64,000 nt of DNA from Siniperca chuatsi (GCF_020085105.1 NC_058045.1:13675833-13739832); one strand, 5' to 3'. Counted from the first letter of the stretch, positions 47,128 through 59,421 are shown. Notes: a model not told the origin generated them from the sequence alone. Translations and numbers: made by a program.

Positions 47128-49050
47128 TAGACACAGATACTAACTGTAAACGTTGATTTGATTTAAATCTTTTCTTCATCTTTGGACTTGTGTGTTTTTA
47201 AAGATATAAGAAGTATGTGTTCCTTGATCCTCTGGCGGGAGCAGTGACAAAAACACATACAACACTAGAGATAGAAAAAGAAGAGAAGCCGTTTGACGCA
47301 CCATTGTCCATTACGAAGAGAGAGCAACTGGAGAGACAGGTACCTCAAACACCCTTTTCCAACCAAAACATATTGTAAATTTGACTTTTTTTAAATAAAT
47401 GATTTGTAATGATATATTTAATGATTGATCTTGATAATCTTTTCTCTTTAACAGACAGCAGAGTCTTATTTCTATGTGCCAGACCTGGGCCAGGTGCCCG
47501 AGATAGATGTGCCATCCTACCTGCCTGACCTGCCAGGCATTGCAGACGACCTGTCCTACAGCGCGGACCTCGGGCCTGGCTTCGCCCCGTCAGGACCCAC
47601 ACACAACATCCCTGAGCTGCCCTCCTTCTCTGAGGAGAGCAACGCACCTGGTACATAACCACAGACTTTTCACTATGTCATTGTGGTTTTGATCGATACT
47701 GTGTTTGTAAGCTGATGTAGACTTTTCATCTCTTTGTTTCAGGACCTCAGCTCCAACATAATGTTGCACCTCCTCCACCACCTCCCCCTCCCCCTCCTGA
47801 GCCTGCGCTTGCTCCTGCCACTCCTGCAGGAGCTCCCCCTCCACCACCTCCCCCACCTCCCCCTCCTGTTGACAGCCCCACAGAAGTCTCTCGAGCACCA
47901 AGTTCAGGTTTGTCACATTCAGATCTTGTACTGGCTACACACTACAGACTTGGAGGAATAAGATAAATCTTAAATTAGATTGACCTAACTGACATGAATG
48001 GGCGTAAACCCAAATTACACTGCCACCCCTGACTGTCTCCTCTGACTGCAGGCCCTGTGTCTGGTGCTCCCAGCGAGGTCGCTCAGCCGTCAGACAGCCG
48101 TGCCAGTCTCCTGGAGTCTATCCGCAACGCCGGAGGCATCGGCAAAGCCAAGTTACGCAACATTAAAGAGCGCAAGATGGAGAAGAAGAAACAGAAGGCG
48201 CAAGAGCAAGGTGTCAAGATTGTTTGAGTGGGGAGGTGGTTCTGCTCATGTTTTATTAAATGCTATATGATGCAGCTTCAACAATGATGAGAAAGTCATG
48301 CAATAAAAGCAGAACGTGACCCCTCTCTAGTTAGCATTCACCCATGAGTGTATACAATGTGTCACACGGCATGTCAGCATGTGAGTGTTTGTGTATATCT
48401 CATTTGTTTGTCATCACCGTCCATGGCTTTGTGACCTTCATTTTTATAAATGTCAACCTCATTAAAAGGTTGACTCGGTTACAGCCATATTGTAAATTGT
48501 CTGACCTAATATCAGACAGTATATCTTTGCCTTTTTTCTGGGTGGCTGGCCAGGTCATGACCTAACATTTTATTTCGAGTTGCTTATGCTGACTAACTAG
48601 ATAAAAAGTCTTGTTGTAATGATGTGCTCCACTTTGAAGCGCAGCACTGGGGAATGAGTGAAACAGTTTCACTGTTCCAATTACTAATTTCAAAAAAATA
48701 CTGATTGCATGATTATTTAGTAACTGCCTGTCTTTATCTCTCCGCAGTGGGAGCGGCATCTAGTGGTGGAGACTTTATGTGTGATCTCTTCAATAAACTT
48801 GCCATGCGAAGGAAAGGTGAGGATCCCTTTTATGTCAAATGAGATCAAAAATACTGCTGGTGGTTGGAACTGCTGGCAGTAAATAATGTGTCCTTTCCTC
48901 TCTGTAGGCATATCTGGTAAGGGTCCAGCAGGTGGGGAGTCGGGTGACGCTCCTGCTGGTACCGGCGGTGCATTTGCCAGGATGTCAGATGTCATCCCAC
49001 CACTTCCTGCCCCACATTCGACAACAGACGATGATGACTGGGAAGCATAA
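42917..49050 (+). CDS. washc1: WASH complex subunit 1 (Arp2/3 nucleation-promoting factor)
   Basis: WASHC1 activates Arp2/3 on endosomes to build branched actin for cargo sorting. Eleven phased coding exons give 470 residues: 42917-42924, 43511-43651, 44461-44572, 44716-44862, 46916-47052, 47204-47339, 47455-47650, 47743-47907, 48052-48210, 48748-48816, 48908-49050. Landmarks: [96 protein letters not shown], two poly-proline runs, a WH2 segment and an acidic DDDDWEA end. The length agrees with mammals (about 465). The ATG at 42917 gives MVRMTQKH, resembling the mammalian VRM N-terminus; a start at 43512 would remove three residues. The second intron uses a GC donor. Divergent from iqsec3, convergent with ddx11. 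Confidence 0.94.
43511..43651 (+). other. washc1: washc1 exon 2, ending in a GC splice donor
   Basis: Encodes [20 protein letters not shown] through TDIFK. It ends AAA-AG followed by GCAAGC (intron from 43652). Joining to 44461 restores AGG-GTG-TCT (R-V-S), matching the family. The nearby GT site after 43700 (AAGAG|GTAGGT) would give GGT-GTC-TGA, an immediate stop, so the GC donor is required. Confidence 0.85.
44955..45118. repeat. Interspersed repeat, washc1 intron
   Basis: Includes GTTTTGGTCTGAACCTGCGT, TTTTCACATCTGCCCAAACT and ends GGTGTGAAAACACCCTAA, a pattern I recall from teleost MITE-like repeats. It lies in the 2-kb intron 44863-46915, which otherwise shows only chance ORFs. Confidence 0.5.
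47063..47125 (+). repeat. (CA)n microsatellite ten bases after a washc1 donor
   Basis: About 31 CA units begin right after the GTGAGT donor at 47053. Confidence 0.96.
47743..49050 (+). other. washc1: washc1 proline-rich and VCA exons
   Basis: Exon 47743-47907 encodes two runs of 10-11 prolines, the expected profilin/SH3 ligands. Exon 48052-48210 carries the WH2 actin-binding helix [20 protein letters not shown] followed by a basic [13 protein letters not shown]. Exon 48748-48816 ([16 protein letters not shown]) is the connector, and 48908-49050 ends in Asp-rich DDDDWEA, with the terminal Trp that contacts Arp2/3. All parts of the VCA module appear intact. Confidence 0.92.
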
Positions 49051-50047
49051 CATGATGGACAATGAACACTGATAAGGAAAGCATTCGTTAGTCTTGGATA
49101 ATTTTGTGTACAAATGACTTATTTCCACTGATTGCTCAATAATATTATAAAATGTGCTATGTTCTCCCACTAACAGAAACTTTCAGTGTAAATTGCACAA
49201 TAATTAGCTTCATAATGACAGTAAGTGCATTGGTTTGTCCAGCCAGTTGAACAAAACATCACTTAAAAACTCAAATGATAAACAATTTATTGATAATCGT
49301 AATCACTGTAAAACATTTTATAAAATAAGCAGATATTATAACACTCGCTGAAATCATAGAACCATTTCACTAACGTCTCTCCATTAAATAAAAATAACAT
49401 AACACTTTACATTGTGCTTTAAATATTTGATATTTTCTTCCAGGGTAAATCTGTCACATGGATGCCTAAGCCAGTGCCTGATAGCTGTGTAGTAGCTGCT
49501 TCAGTAATTCATTTCAACATACTGTATATGTTCACTATTTATTATTCATTTTTGACTCAAACATGTTCCAGAGTGAAATTGAAGACATCACAGGACTGAT
49601 ACACCTGAGTCAATCTGATAAATGCCACTTTGGCCTTTGTCTGCATTGTGCCATCAAATACTTGAATTCATTACTCTCTAATTCATCTTCACTTCAAAGC
49701 AGAACACAAGTAATATACAAGATATGAAAGTTGAACTGTAAAATAAACCAAGTATGATGTACTGAAAACAGAAACTGCCTCCTAGGAGTGCTAAGAGGTC
49801 TGATGGCATCAAAATGTTCAAGAACGTAAACATAAAGCAGCATAAAAGGGCTGCAGCAACCTCGTGATAAGGAACTTATTACAGAGGCCCTCTAATTATC
49901 TTTGTTAGAACACATTCAATTTCTTGGGTTGGTAAAATTGTAGAATGCCGCTCTTGCACTGGGTTTCCCCCGAAGTTCTTCCAAACCCCGGTCTTATTCC
50001 CAAGTTGAATACTTGGGGAATGTCAGTTGAGCCCTGTATGAGTGAAA
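49051..50047. other. Facing 3' UTRs of washc1 and ddx11
   Basis: About 1 kb between the two stop codons, AT-rich and without a convincing ORF. An AATAAA on the plus strand at 49387-49392 could end washc1. Complementary TTTATT sites could end ddx11. The two transcripts may overlap at their 3' ends. Confidence 0.5.
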
Positions 50048-53000
50048 CTACACCTGCCTCTGCTTCTTCTCCAGGAAGAACTGGCAAAGAAGAATACACA
50101 GACAACATATGAATGAGTTTTAATCATGATACAGTGGTTTGAGTGTGGATACATAAGTGTACTTGCTTCTCACCTTCCGTAAGGCAGCAAAAGCAGGGCC
50201 AAAAGTTGTGTGTGTGCTGGTGCGATCTTTGATCCATGTGGGAAGTTTAGAGAGCGTAGCAGGTCGAGAGTAACGTCGGTCACACAACACCATGGAGGAA
50301 TAGTCGCCACGGTGACGGATAGCTCTTCCTTTGGGCAGATGAAGTCAAATAAATATGAATACTGAATAAATAATTAGTTAATTTTTCCCTTATCATATCT
50401 GTTGTCATGAACATTATTACCTATGGATTGATTGACAGCCTTCATGCAGAGGTTTTCTATTAGTGCTTGGCCAGGGCTCCTCCCTCCACTGTGAGGCTAA
50501 AAAAAAAAAAAACAAACCCAAAAATAACTGTGATGAGACTGACGAGCTTCACCTCAGTACTCCTGTTAACTTGTACTTTGTTTTGCCATGTTTGTGGATA
50601 CAGTGAAGACTAATGGGACAGTAAAGAGTCTCACCAGGTGTTTGTCCAGATAGGACATCTTTTCCTGCAGCTCTGGTGATTTGATGTTGGGATATGGCAT
50701 TCCCACCATCACCACACACCTGTCATCACACGCACACAGGAAAGAACAATTAGTATTATATAATCTATACAGTATATAATTGCTGGCTGTCGATGTGCTC
50801 ATGAATAACACACACCTGCCCAGGTCATCGGAGAAATTGATGCCCTCACTCATCTTTCCTCCAACCACAGAGAACAGCAACGCTCCTGTGACCCCACCGC
50901 TGTCCAGAGCACACCTCTAACAAAAGGAAAAGAGACAACCAGTAACATATGTGAGCGTCAATGGTAGAAGCAATCACTCATAATCGTATTATCAATGCAC
51001 CGCCAGTTTTACCTGGATACAGCGGGAGAACTCGCTCAGCACTGGCTCAACCTGGTTGGCTTTCTTTGGCTCCTGGAAGATCTGAGAAAGTAATTGTGAT
51101 AGTTTAGAGACTGTCCAGACAATTCTCTTTTTACAATTTCCTTAAAAATACTATGCCCCACTTGAGTTAAGGCATGATTTTTCCAGCTTATTTAATAAAG
51201 AAGTCACGTAGCTGATGTACCTTCTTCTTGTTAGCCAGACGAGTAAGCGCCCCGCTGGTCTCCCAGTGCGAAATGATCCGCCTGGAGTACTCATAGGAAG
51301 GGAAGAAGCACACGATCCCACCCGGGACCACGTTACAAATGTTGGAGAGAATGCGCCCTGTCTCGTCCATCTGTCAACAAACAGGCACAAATATGCTGTA
51401 GTGCTTGTGTAAATAATGCAGCTGCATTCAACAATAGTACAGCAAGAACTTAATAAAATAGCACGTGCGTGTCTGTTACCATGCGTGGAGAGTCTCTGTT
51501 TTGGAAAGTAAAATCCAGCTCCTGACCAGACGGGCCGCTGCACAAGACGAGGGGAAGAATGTTCTCAGGAGGAATTACATGACCTAAAACAAAATTACAC
51601 AGGCAAAAAGAAAGTTAGTTATTTTATTGATTTAAATATAACAATACAAACATAAAATAATTTTACATGATCAAATAAAAACATTAGGCCTAAACAATAT
51701 TCCATATACAATACTATAATATATAATCCATATACAGTTCTGTCAGCACAGACAGAACTGTACGTAACATGTATGCAGTATGCAACATAACTAAGACTTT
51801 CTCTAGTGTGTAGAAATAGTGAACTTATTTGACTTGTGTTCAAATTTCAGGTGGCTTATGATATAGTAATCTTCCTAGTTCAATACACAACCTGTGTGAT
51901 GATAGCAGTGATTTTCAAAGAATCTTCAATATAGGTTTGTATACAGTGGATGGACAATTAAATCATGGTTTAGTTCACGAGATGTCTTGGATTTGCTTCC
52001 CCCCTGTGCTTGTATTATTTTGATCATCTCTTCTTGGTCACTTCTGATATAATCTGTCACCTCCATCACATGAACCAGAATCATGACATGATTCTTATAT
52101 CTAGTCTGAGTGCATAGCCCAATTTGAGTTTTTTTCAAGCATTATATTACTCATCAAAAATTCCCACAAACAAACAGAAATATTGATCACTAAGAGGGAG
52201 TGCATTATAAAAACACAAAAAAGAGAAACTCCACAAAGTACTGCGGTGTTATAAAATGGGCCACTCACCACAGGAAAACTCCGTGATGCGCTCCGCTTCC
52301 ACTCCGGCAGAAAACAGTAGCTCTTGTTTGAAGTCTGAAACCTACATATAACATCTTCTAGAATTATAAAACTTACACAGCAAAGGCTTAGTTAATTTTT
52401 AGTGGACTTAAAAAAGCTTACAGGCTGCATGGTTCCTCCTGCGATGATGACTGCTCTGCACTGCTTCAGCACCTGGGCAAAGTGGACCGCTGGATTCAGC
52501 AGCAGGAACTTGACACTGCTCTCTGACAAAGTACCTGGACGTAAACAAAACAAAATGGGGTATTTTACACTGCAAGACTTTGATTTCATTACTGTCCTTT
52601 ATTTGGTGTAGAGCATTTTTTTTTTATTTATTTATTTTTTTAAATGGTACCTTGTCTGTGCACCACCACTCTGCCGTCAGTGTTGCTGTTGGTGAGAGCC
52701 ATGAAGAAACCCTCCACCTGCATCATGGGAGAGGCAGACAGCACTTTCTCTGCCTCTACAGACCCCTGCTGGTCTGCTGAGGAAACTGCACATATGGGAG
52801 CAGACAAAACAGATAAATCATAATGAACAATCATTGGAATGCTACATTGTTCAGTGTTTGTTGATTGCTAAATGCCAAGTGCGAGAAATGGCTGGATGTG
52901 ACGTGAACAATAATATCTTCACATGCAACTTAGGTCCAAAACCCTCATTGCAGCTTGACATGCACTAAATGTCTTTTTTTTAAGCAACATGCTAGTTTTC

Positions 53001-54248
53001 CAGTTTGATAACAACATATATTTATTCTCTTGTGCACATTACACATAAGGACATGTGGGAGATTTTTATGGTAGTAGTTCAAATGTGGGTACTGTCTGCA
53101 AAAGTCAGTTTAAAGTTGTAAAAATGTCTCAAAGCCAAATAGGTTTTTCTGAAATTAAGCATTTTAAGCTTTTCTCATTACTGAATAGGATCCCATTGCT
53201 TTCAATAAATGATTTCATGTTGCTACCCTAATGCCACGTCTCCAAAAATGTGTTTTTAATATGTGGGTGACAAACATCAGCCCTCTGACCTGGCACAGTG
53301 CTCTGGTTGCTCTGTAGAGTTTGAAGGTAGCCTTTTAAGCCCTCTGTGCGTCGGTTCTCCTTGTTGGAGTTGCTCTGAGTGTGCAGACTCACACCTGACC
53401 CTGCATACTTTTCCACAAAGCCACCCAGCTGCAGAGAGAGGACGCGTGTCGTATTCATTTTATTTTTACAGTAGATTACTCTCAGAACTAGATAGTATTT
53501 ATATGAGGCATAAATCAATACATATACATACATATTAAACACTTACTTTTCTGCTGATCATGCTCTTCTCAAAGTATCTCTGCAACTAAAGTGAGAATGA
53601 CAGTGACATTTACAGACGAGTTTACAGTTTGGATATGGTGTTTAGAAACCATGATTGTGGTTTTTAACAGCATTATAACACATTTTTGTTAACTACCTTA
53701 AACAAGTTGATATTGTCGATTTGAGCCTTGAAGAGGAAGTTGTTAATAGTAAGCATTTCAGTTCCTAAAAGATAAAGAAACATGACTGATTAGCAATTTC
53801 TGCTTAGATGTGTATTAGAGTGTGTTTATGTGTGTGTATTATTTACTGACCTGTTTGTGTAGTCTGGCTCTGTGGATTCTGTCCCACCTTACCTGCAAGG
53901 ATAACATTTACATCATAACTGGAAATGTCATATGTGCCCTGTCCAGCAATTTCCCCTCCTGAGCACGTTGCAGACTGGCAATAATCAATCATCAAAAACT
54001 AATTTCAGCCAAAACACACTCACCTCCCAGCACCCGGACAAGCCCCTCAATCACAAACAAAATCTGTTTGATGTACATCAGGTTCTTTGCTTTCAGTCTG
54101 TTCCTGATGTTGTAGAAACATAAACATCAAGAGTCACAAGGGTAATACGATATTTAATTTGTGAATGAGTGCACTGTGTGAGTCTGTGTGCGTATACTCA
54201 CTTATAGCGGTCAGCATACTGGGTGAGCTGAGAGTGGGCACGGCAAAG
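50048..54248 (-). other. ddx11: ddx11 arch and second helicase lobe
   Basis: The second lobe carries [119 protein letters not shown] and [13 protein letters not shown]. Two acceptors were chosen by frame: 50496 (a T-run then TAG, not the internal CACAG) and 50916 (TTAG, not TTAGAG). The last exon is only 33 nt ([10 protein letters not shown] and TAG). Confidence 0.92.
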
Positions 54249-57200
54249 CTGCAGAAGATTCACATTTTAGCATATTACGGGGAACAGGCACCATTTAAAC
54301 CTACATTTTGTACATGATGTCTATGAATGTGTTTACCTGTGCTCCAGTGAGCTCTGCACTGTGTATACAGGAGAGTGTGTCACTAAGATTGTGAGCTTCA
54401 TCTATGATCACCACCTGTGAAAAAAAAGCCAATTCCACTTCAAATTGCTGAAACTAATGCAAGTATGGCAGAATTATGAAGTACCCAAAAAGTCTCAAAT
54501 AACCCTACAGTCATACTGGTCGTGTGTTTATATTTTTGTTCAGAAATATTATTGCTGTGTGCCTAAACTACTTATGAGAAATAGTGTTTTTAAATTACTG
54601 GGGTATTTCAAACATTTAAAAAAAGGTTGTTTTTTTTAGATTTTGATGATAATACTAACAATTGCTGAGCAGAAAAGGCTATGACAGAATCAGAAATGAT
54701 CAAAAATAACATCTCCTACCTGGCCCTTCAGCTGGACCCCTGCTGCCCTTCTTGTAGCTTCATGAAGCAACATCTGATAGGGCAACACCACCAGCTATGC
54801 AGACACAATAAATGAAAATACTTAAAGTTGATTGGCTATTGCTCCCCAGATTAACCTTTAGAAATATAGGAAAAACCGGGAGCAATGTTAGCAGCACAGC
54901 AAGCAATCTCCAAAGTAACAAAACACAGGAATGGATGGAGTATGGTATGGTGAGTAATGGATGAGTACAAGGAGGACAGTGTTACCTGTGCAGGGGGGAT
55001 AGCGAGGCGTGTGGAGTAGTAAGGACATGCATGGGTTTCTCTACCCAGCTTCAGCATCTGCTCTATATCGTGGACTGTCCCCAGAACATCATCCCTCATC
55101 TGCTGCAGTGCTGAAGCTTTATTATAGGGACACACACTCTTTGCTGGGCCTCGCTTACGTTTTACACTGTCTTCATGATGCTGCTTCTCTACAAAAAGGA
55201 AGAACAGGCAGCGTTGCAAGCATAAACTGGTCTTGTTTACTTTTCAAACAGCTCTTGTTTTTTTTTATAGGATTATCTGATTGCATTTGAAATATTATTC
55301 ATAATTGTATAATCTTGGCCAGGACAGATTTTTAATTTCAACGTAGCTTTCCTGGTTCAAATACAGGTTAAATAAAATATTTAAAATGACAAATCTCTTA
55401 CAAGCTGGAAATGTTCTTTTGTAAGATCAGTAGTGCTGGAGCTATTGTGTGAGCGGCTCTCACCATGTTTGTTTTTCTGCATCTCCATGCAGCGATCGTT
55501 AATGCGCTGGATGCTGCCAAGGCGACGCACCTCCTCGTTGATACACAGATTCTGGAAAGTACACAGTTTTATGTTTACTGGGCAAATCCTGTCAGATATC
55601 ATGGTTAACAATCATGTTTTACTGATTGAATACAAATAATAGTTCCTGTTTAATGCCAAGTATGCTTCTTTGTGTGGGATGGACAGAAATGTAGGTTTAA
55701 TATACTGTTTTTGAACCCCCTGTATTTTAGCAGTTTAATAAAAATGTCCTTAAATTTGAAAATACAAGTAAGATAGGTATAAATAACTTTAAATTTACTG
55801 GAAACAACATACTTCTATATGGAAATAGACTAGACTGTTCGAGATCATTCTAGCCTGTAGCAGACAACATACTGCAAATTGGTCTTGCAGCTGTTAACCA
55901 CATTTTTATAATATACAGGCTTTAATTTGATGACTTTTTCAGTGCACCAGCCTTTAGATAAGTGCTACTTGAGATTTATGTTTCAATTAAACATGTCACT
56001 CAACTGGGGCTGAACTAACAATCATTTTCATTATCGATTAATCTGCCGATTATTATCTCGATTAACAGATGAAATTTTTGTTCTATAAAATGGAATGGAA
56101 TGGAAAATTCCCCTCACAACTTCCAGAGCCCAAGTTAATCTCTGAAAGTGTCTTGTTTTGTCCGTCCAATAGTCCAAACCCCAAAAATATTCAATTTACT
56201 ATCACAGAGGACTAAGAAAGCCAGTACATATTCACATTTGAGAAGATGGAGCCAACTATTTGTTGGCCCTTTTGCTTAAAAAAAAACAAACAAACAACTT
56301 AAACTATTAATAAATTATCAAAATAGAAGTAGAAGTAACATGTAAGTGTGTGTAACATGTAGTTTTTGGTGTTGCGCTTGCTTACTCAGCAGCCCTTATT
56401 GAGATACTGTTAATGTCAGTTAATGACAAGCTATTAATTAATCTGAGGAACGAAAGAACGAGGAAATAGCCAGAAGGCTCTCAAATATTCTGGCTATTGC
56501 TATAAAAAATAATCTAAACACTGGAAAGAGAACTTCTAAATAAATTAATTTTAATCTTAATAAATAGATTGAACATCACAGTCAAGAAAAACACACAGCA
56601 TATCATGTTGTCTCCAAACGATGACTGATATACAGAAGTAATCAGGATGAAGGCCATCATGCAAACATTTATCAGTTAATTTGCACATACTGCTTGTATT
56701 CCTTACATAAATTACTTACATATATTCACAATGGATGAGACTTAACCAAATATACTACCATCTAACCCTGAAAATGTTACTGGTAGTCTTTGCGTGTATA
56801 TATGTGTGTGTGTGTGTGTATGTGTACACATACCTGCCTTGAGCCCAGTGTGACCAGACTGATGTCCTTGCTGAAGGGGCTCTTTTGGACCTCGTGGACA
56901 AATTGGGCCAGCTGGGAGTGAGTGCGACTGCAGTAGTAAATCTAAGAACATGTATTAACATATACAGTCTCACTTCAGGGTAATGTTTATTATTATGTTT
57001 TATATCAGTGGGACACTCATTCTTACAGTTACAATGTGAAATGTCTCTCTCACACACCTTAGTAACATGTTCTTCCACCAGTTCATCGTCTGTGTCATCC
57101 TCAGCACCAAAAAATCTGAGCATGAGAGCAAACACACCCTGCTGTCACTGTCTGTTCATTTCAACATCTCACTGTGATGCAACATTTGATACGATAGGTG

Positions 57201-58094
57201 ACCAATTAATGGCCGTCCTCACCTGCTCCGGGTCTTCGACTCGTCGTCACTCTCATATTCTCCAACAATAAGCTCCTCGTCCTCTTGATCTCCTTCTGCC
57301 TCTGTTTGTTCCTCTTTACTGAGCTGGAGCAACTTGAATGCCTCATCATCTTCACTGCTCTACAGACACATACACAGAAATTCATATATTGAGTTGTAGA
57401 GACTCGACTTAACAATGATCATAAGTTTTGGCAAAATTTCTGATGCCTAGGTTATTTAAAATGCCACTGTGCAAGATCACTTACTTTTCTTTTCATTGCA
57501 TACTTTAGTTGAACGTTGTTTCTGATCATTTCTAATCGCTCTTCCCTCTTCTTTCTTTTCAATTCTTCCTCCTGACACACAAAAACATCCAATAATAGTC
57601 AAAAGTCAAAATTCCACACCAAGGTCACATCTGAAATACCATGATATTCTTACCTTCAACTTTGACACCAAATCACGTTCTGCCTTTTTTTGAACAAAAT
57701 CCGTGATCCAGTCAGGCTCTGCTGAGGAGCTGGTAGTGGAGAACTGAGCAGAAGAAGTGGAAAGAGCTGCTTCTCCTTCCTGCAGCAGAGCAGCTGCCTC
57801 CCGTCTCCTCTTCTCCTCGTAGTCTGTGAGCCAGCTCAGTGCTCCACATATCAGACTCAGAGACTTGCCCTGGGTTAAGGACATACATGTTGAAAACACA
57901 AATCAATCAATAACACCTAATGGCTTCTGCTGTAATCTCTCTTATATGCATGCACACATACACACCGTTCCAGTTGGACTTTCAAAGATGCCAACTTTGC
58001 CCTGGTCAAGTGCGCTGTACAGGGCTTGCATAAACTGCTCCTGGATGTTATAGGGCTGGTAGGGAAATGGAAATTGGGCCCTGCCATTCTCCAT
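50048..58094 (-). CDS. ddx11: DDX11/ChlR1 iron-sulfur DNA helicase
   Basis: DDX11 is a superfamily 2, XPD-like 5'-3' DNA helicase for sister-chromatid cohesion and replication through G-quadruplexes. Twenty-seven coding exons, all in phase, give 895 residues: 57966-58094, 57654-57869, 57485-57571, 57223-57359, 57058-57115, 56834-56941, 55464-55551, 54986-55188, 54720-54794, 54337-54414, 54202-54248, 54024-54103, 53851-53892, 53697-53764, 53547-53585, 53290-53428, 52651-52785, 52422-52534, 52269-52341, 51480-51583, 51221-51370, 51013-51081, 50816-50916, 50635-50719, 50421-50496, 50174-50328, 50048-50080. Seen: Walker A SPTGTGKS (39-46), four Fe-S cysteines, DEAH (372-375), [18 protein letters not shown] and GRAIRHRGD. 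Start: the ATG just before the aromatic Q-like motif [14 protein letters not shown]. Human DDX11 is about 906-970 residues. Convergent with washc1, divergent from fkbp4. Confidence 0.95.
54337..58094 (-). other. ddx11: ddx11 first helicase lobe with Fe-S cluster
   Basis: The Walker A motif is split by the first coding intron (SPTGT|GKS). Exons 57485-57571 and 57223-57359 encode the Lys/Glu-rich insertion typical of DDX11. Exon 56834-56941 carries [20 protein letters not shown] (motif Ia). The Fe-S cysteines fall at about residues 248 (NLCINEE), 266 (NDRCMEM), 294 (SVCPYNK) and 329 ([10 protein letters not shown]). Exon 54720-54794 has [16 protein letters not shown], and 54337-54414 [10 protein letters not shown]. 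All cluster ligands are present, so a functional helicase is expected. Confidence 0.93.
55552..56833 (-). other. Longest ddx11 intron, contains an interspersed repeat
   Basis: At 56007-56330 lies a copy of the repeat also found at 32727-33338 (CTGAACTAACAATCATTTTC, ATTATCGATTAATCTGCCGA, CAGAGCCCAAGTT). The remainder is AT-rich with no supported exon. A short (TG)n lies at 56804-56818 just before the donor of exon 56834-56941. Confidence 0.6.
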
Positions 58095-58661
58095 GCCCGT
58101 GAACCTCCCTGGACGATGACATAAGGTTTAAAACATTTCAGTTCAGATATGGTCATCATGAAATGAGCCCCTGGCTACTTGATCAACTGAGCAGCACACA
58201 CAGTGTGTTTAGACTGGCTTGTATTAGCTACAAGCTTCTGATAGTGATGTTATGTCTAACATGAAGCACCCAGGCAGGCGCCAAATTCTGCTTTTGGACT
58301 GGATTCTACTTTTCTGCAGATCAGTCAATCTTATTAAAACCCTGACGAGTTCCTGATTCAGGATTCCAGATTCCTCATTTTACTACAATATTTCAATTTG
58401 CCACAACGACGTAAATCTTCATTAATCTATAGTGCTTTCCGATTTTTGTCTAGTTACATGTTATGTCAAGGAGCTAACATTTGATTTTAAAGGCTGTCTG
58501 ACTGCGAGCATATCTTGAAACGGAAACTTTAACGCCAGCTATCTCGAATTCATAGCTATAGCTAGCTAACTAATAACCAACCCAAGCCCCCTTATTAGCT
58601 GAAGTCTTATATCTACTGCCGATCACAATCATGCAGAGATCGTTGCTATATAGCTACTTAC

Positions 58662-58740
58662 CCGCGCTAGATATCCTAACAAAAAGTGAGTTTTTACTTT
58701 GTGCTAATATTATCAACTCCCGGCTATTCAACAACCGCGC
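58662..58740 (-). other. ddx11: Probable ddx11 5' non-coding exon
   Basis: A perfect donor, GCGCGG|GTAAGTAG on the minus strand, defines the inner edge at 58662. It could join the acceptor GTCCAG before 58108, which lies 14 bases before the ATG. No ATG occurs in the exon. The outer edge is not determined. Confidence 0.5.
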
Positions 58741-59415
58741 CAACAGAAAGCAGTGGGCACAGAATCTGACCAATAGGGTACAAGATAAAACAAAGCGTGC
58801 ATGTTTTACTATAATGCAATGCTTGCGTGGACGGGGCTATGCACGTCTATGCCCTACTTTTTGTCCTTTAGCGCGGGGCTACGTGGCTATTATGGAATAT
58901 CTAAACTAAGTACACTATTAATTATTCATGTGACGGTACGATATATCTGTAAATTATGCATTTGCTCCACTCTTTGTATGTGCACCGCCTTTCCGGAAGA
59001 TGCGTATGAATTATAAGTAACGCCACCACCTCGGGTTCATCCCCCCGCCTTCTCGAAAGTCTGGAAAATTCTGTGCCCTTCTTTAAAAGCTTGTCAGATG
59101 TTTGGCTGCAAGACAACGTGGACGTGAAGCAAACTCATCAAAAGCTCATATCCTGCTCGGATTCAAGTGTGACTGGTGCACAACGATTGCACGATTTCAA
59201 CGCAGCTCTAAACTGTAGCGTGTGTTGTATTTATAGTAGCATTCACAAGTAGCTAAGGCTAGCTTTAACCAACGTTAGTTAGCTTGCTAGCGTCAGGTTG
59301 TTGTTTGCCGCACTTGGCGTGGAAGTAACGCTAATTAGCTTTAGCCACCACTACTATTAGCCGGTGTTAGTTTGAATTGTGGTGCAGGTCATAGTAGGAG
59401 GGGTAAATTAGCTTC
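58741..59415. promoter_or_regulatory. Divergent promoter between ddx11 and fkbp4
   Basis: A CCAAT box (58770-58774 on the plus strand, ATTGG for ddx11) sits just upstream of the probable ddx11 exon 1. The stretch between it and the fkbp4 ATG is free of supported coding sequence. Heat-shock-element-like units lie at 59050-59081. Short head-to-head spacing suggests a bidirectional promoter; no TATA box is convincing. Confidence 0.5.
59050..59081 (+). promoter_or_regulatory. Heat-shock-element-like cluster upstream of fkbp4
   Basis: Two inverted HSF half-site pairs: TTCtcGAA (59050-59057) and GAAaaTTC (59064-59071), with a further TTC at 59079-59081. The second pair is one base out of the strict 5-bp register relative to the first. 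FKBP52 is known as a heat-shock-associated immunophilin (HSP56), so HSF control is plausible. Inference only. Confidence 0.4.
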
Positions 59416-59421
59416 ATGACA

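Noticed and set aside
50421..50490. Acceptor CTCACAG at 50490 for a ddx11 exon
   Set aside because: Using it puts the exon in the wrong phase relative to the upstream exon, which ends in phase 0. The T-run TAG acceptor at 50497-50498 keeps frame and gives [12 protein letters not shown], like the family.
58631..58909. 92-codon plus-strand ORF between ddx11 and fkbp4
   Set aside because: It overlaps the probable ddx11 promoter and non-coding exon and has no homology or splice support.
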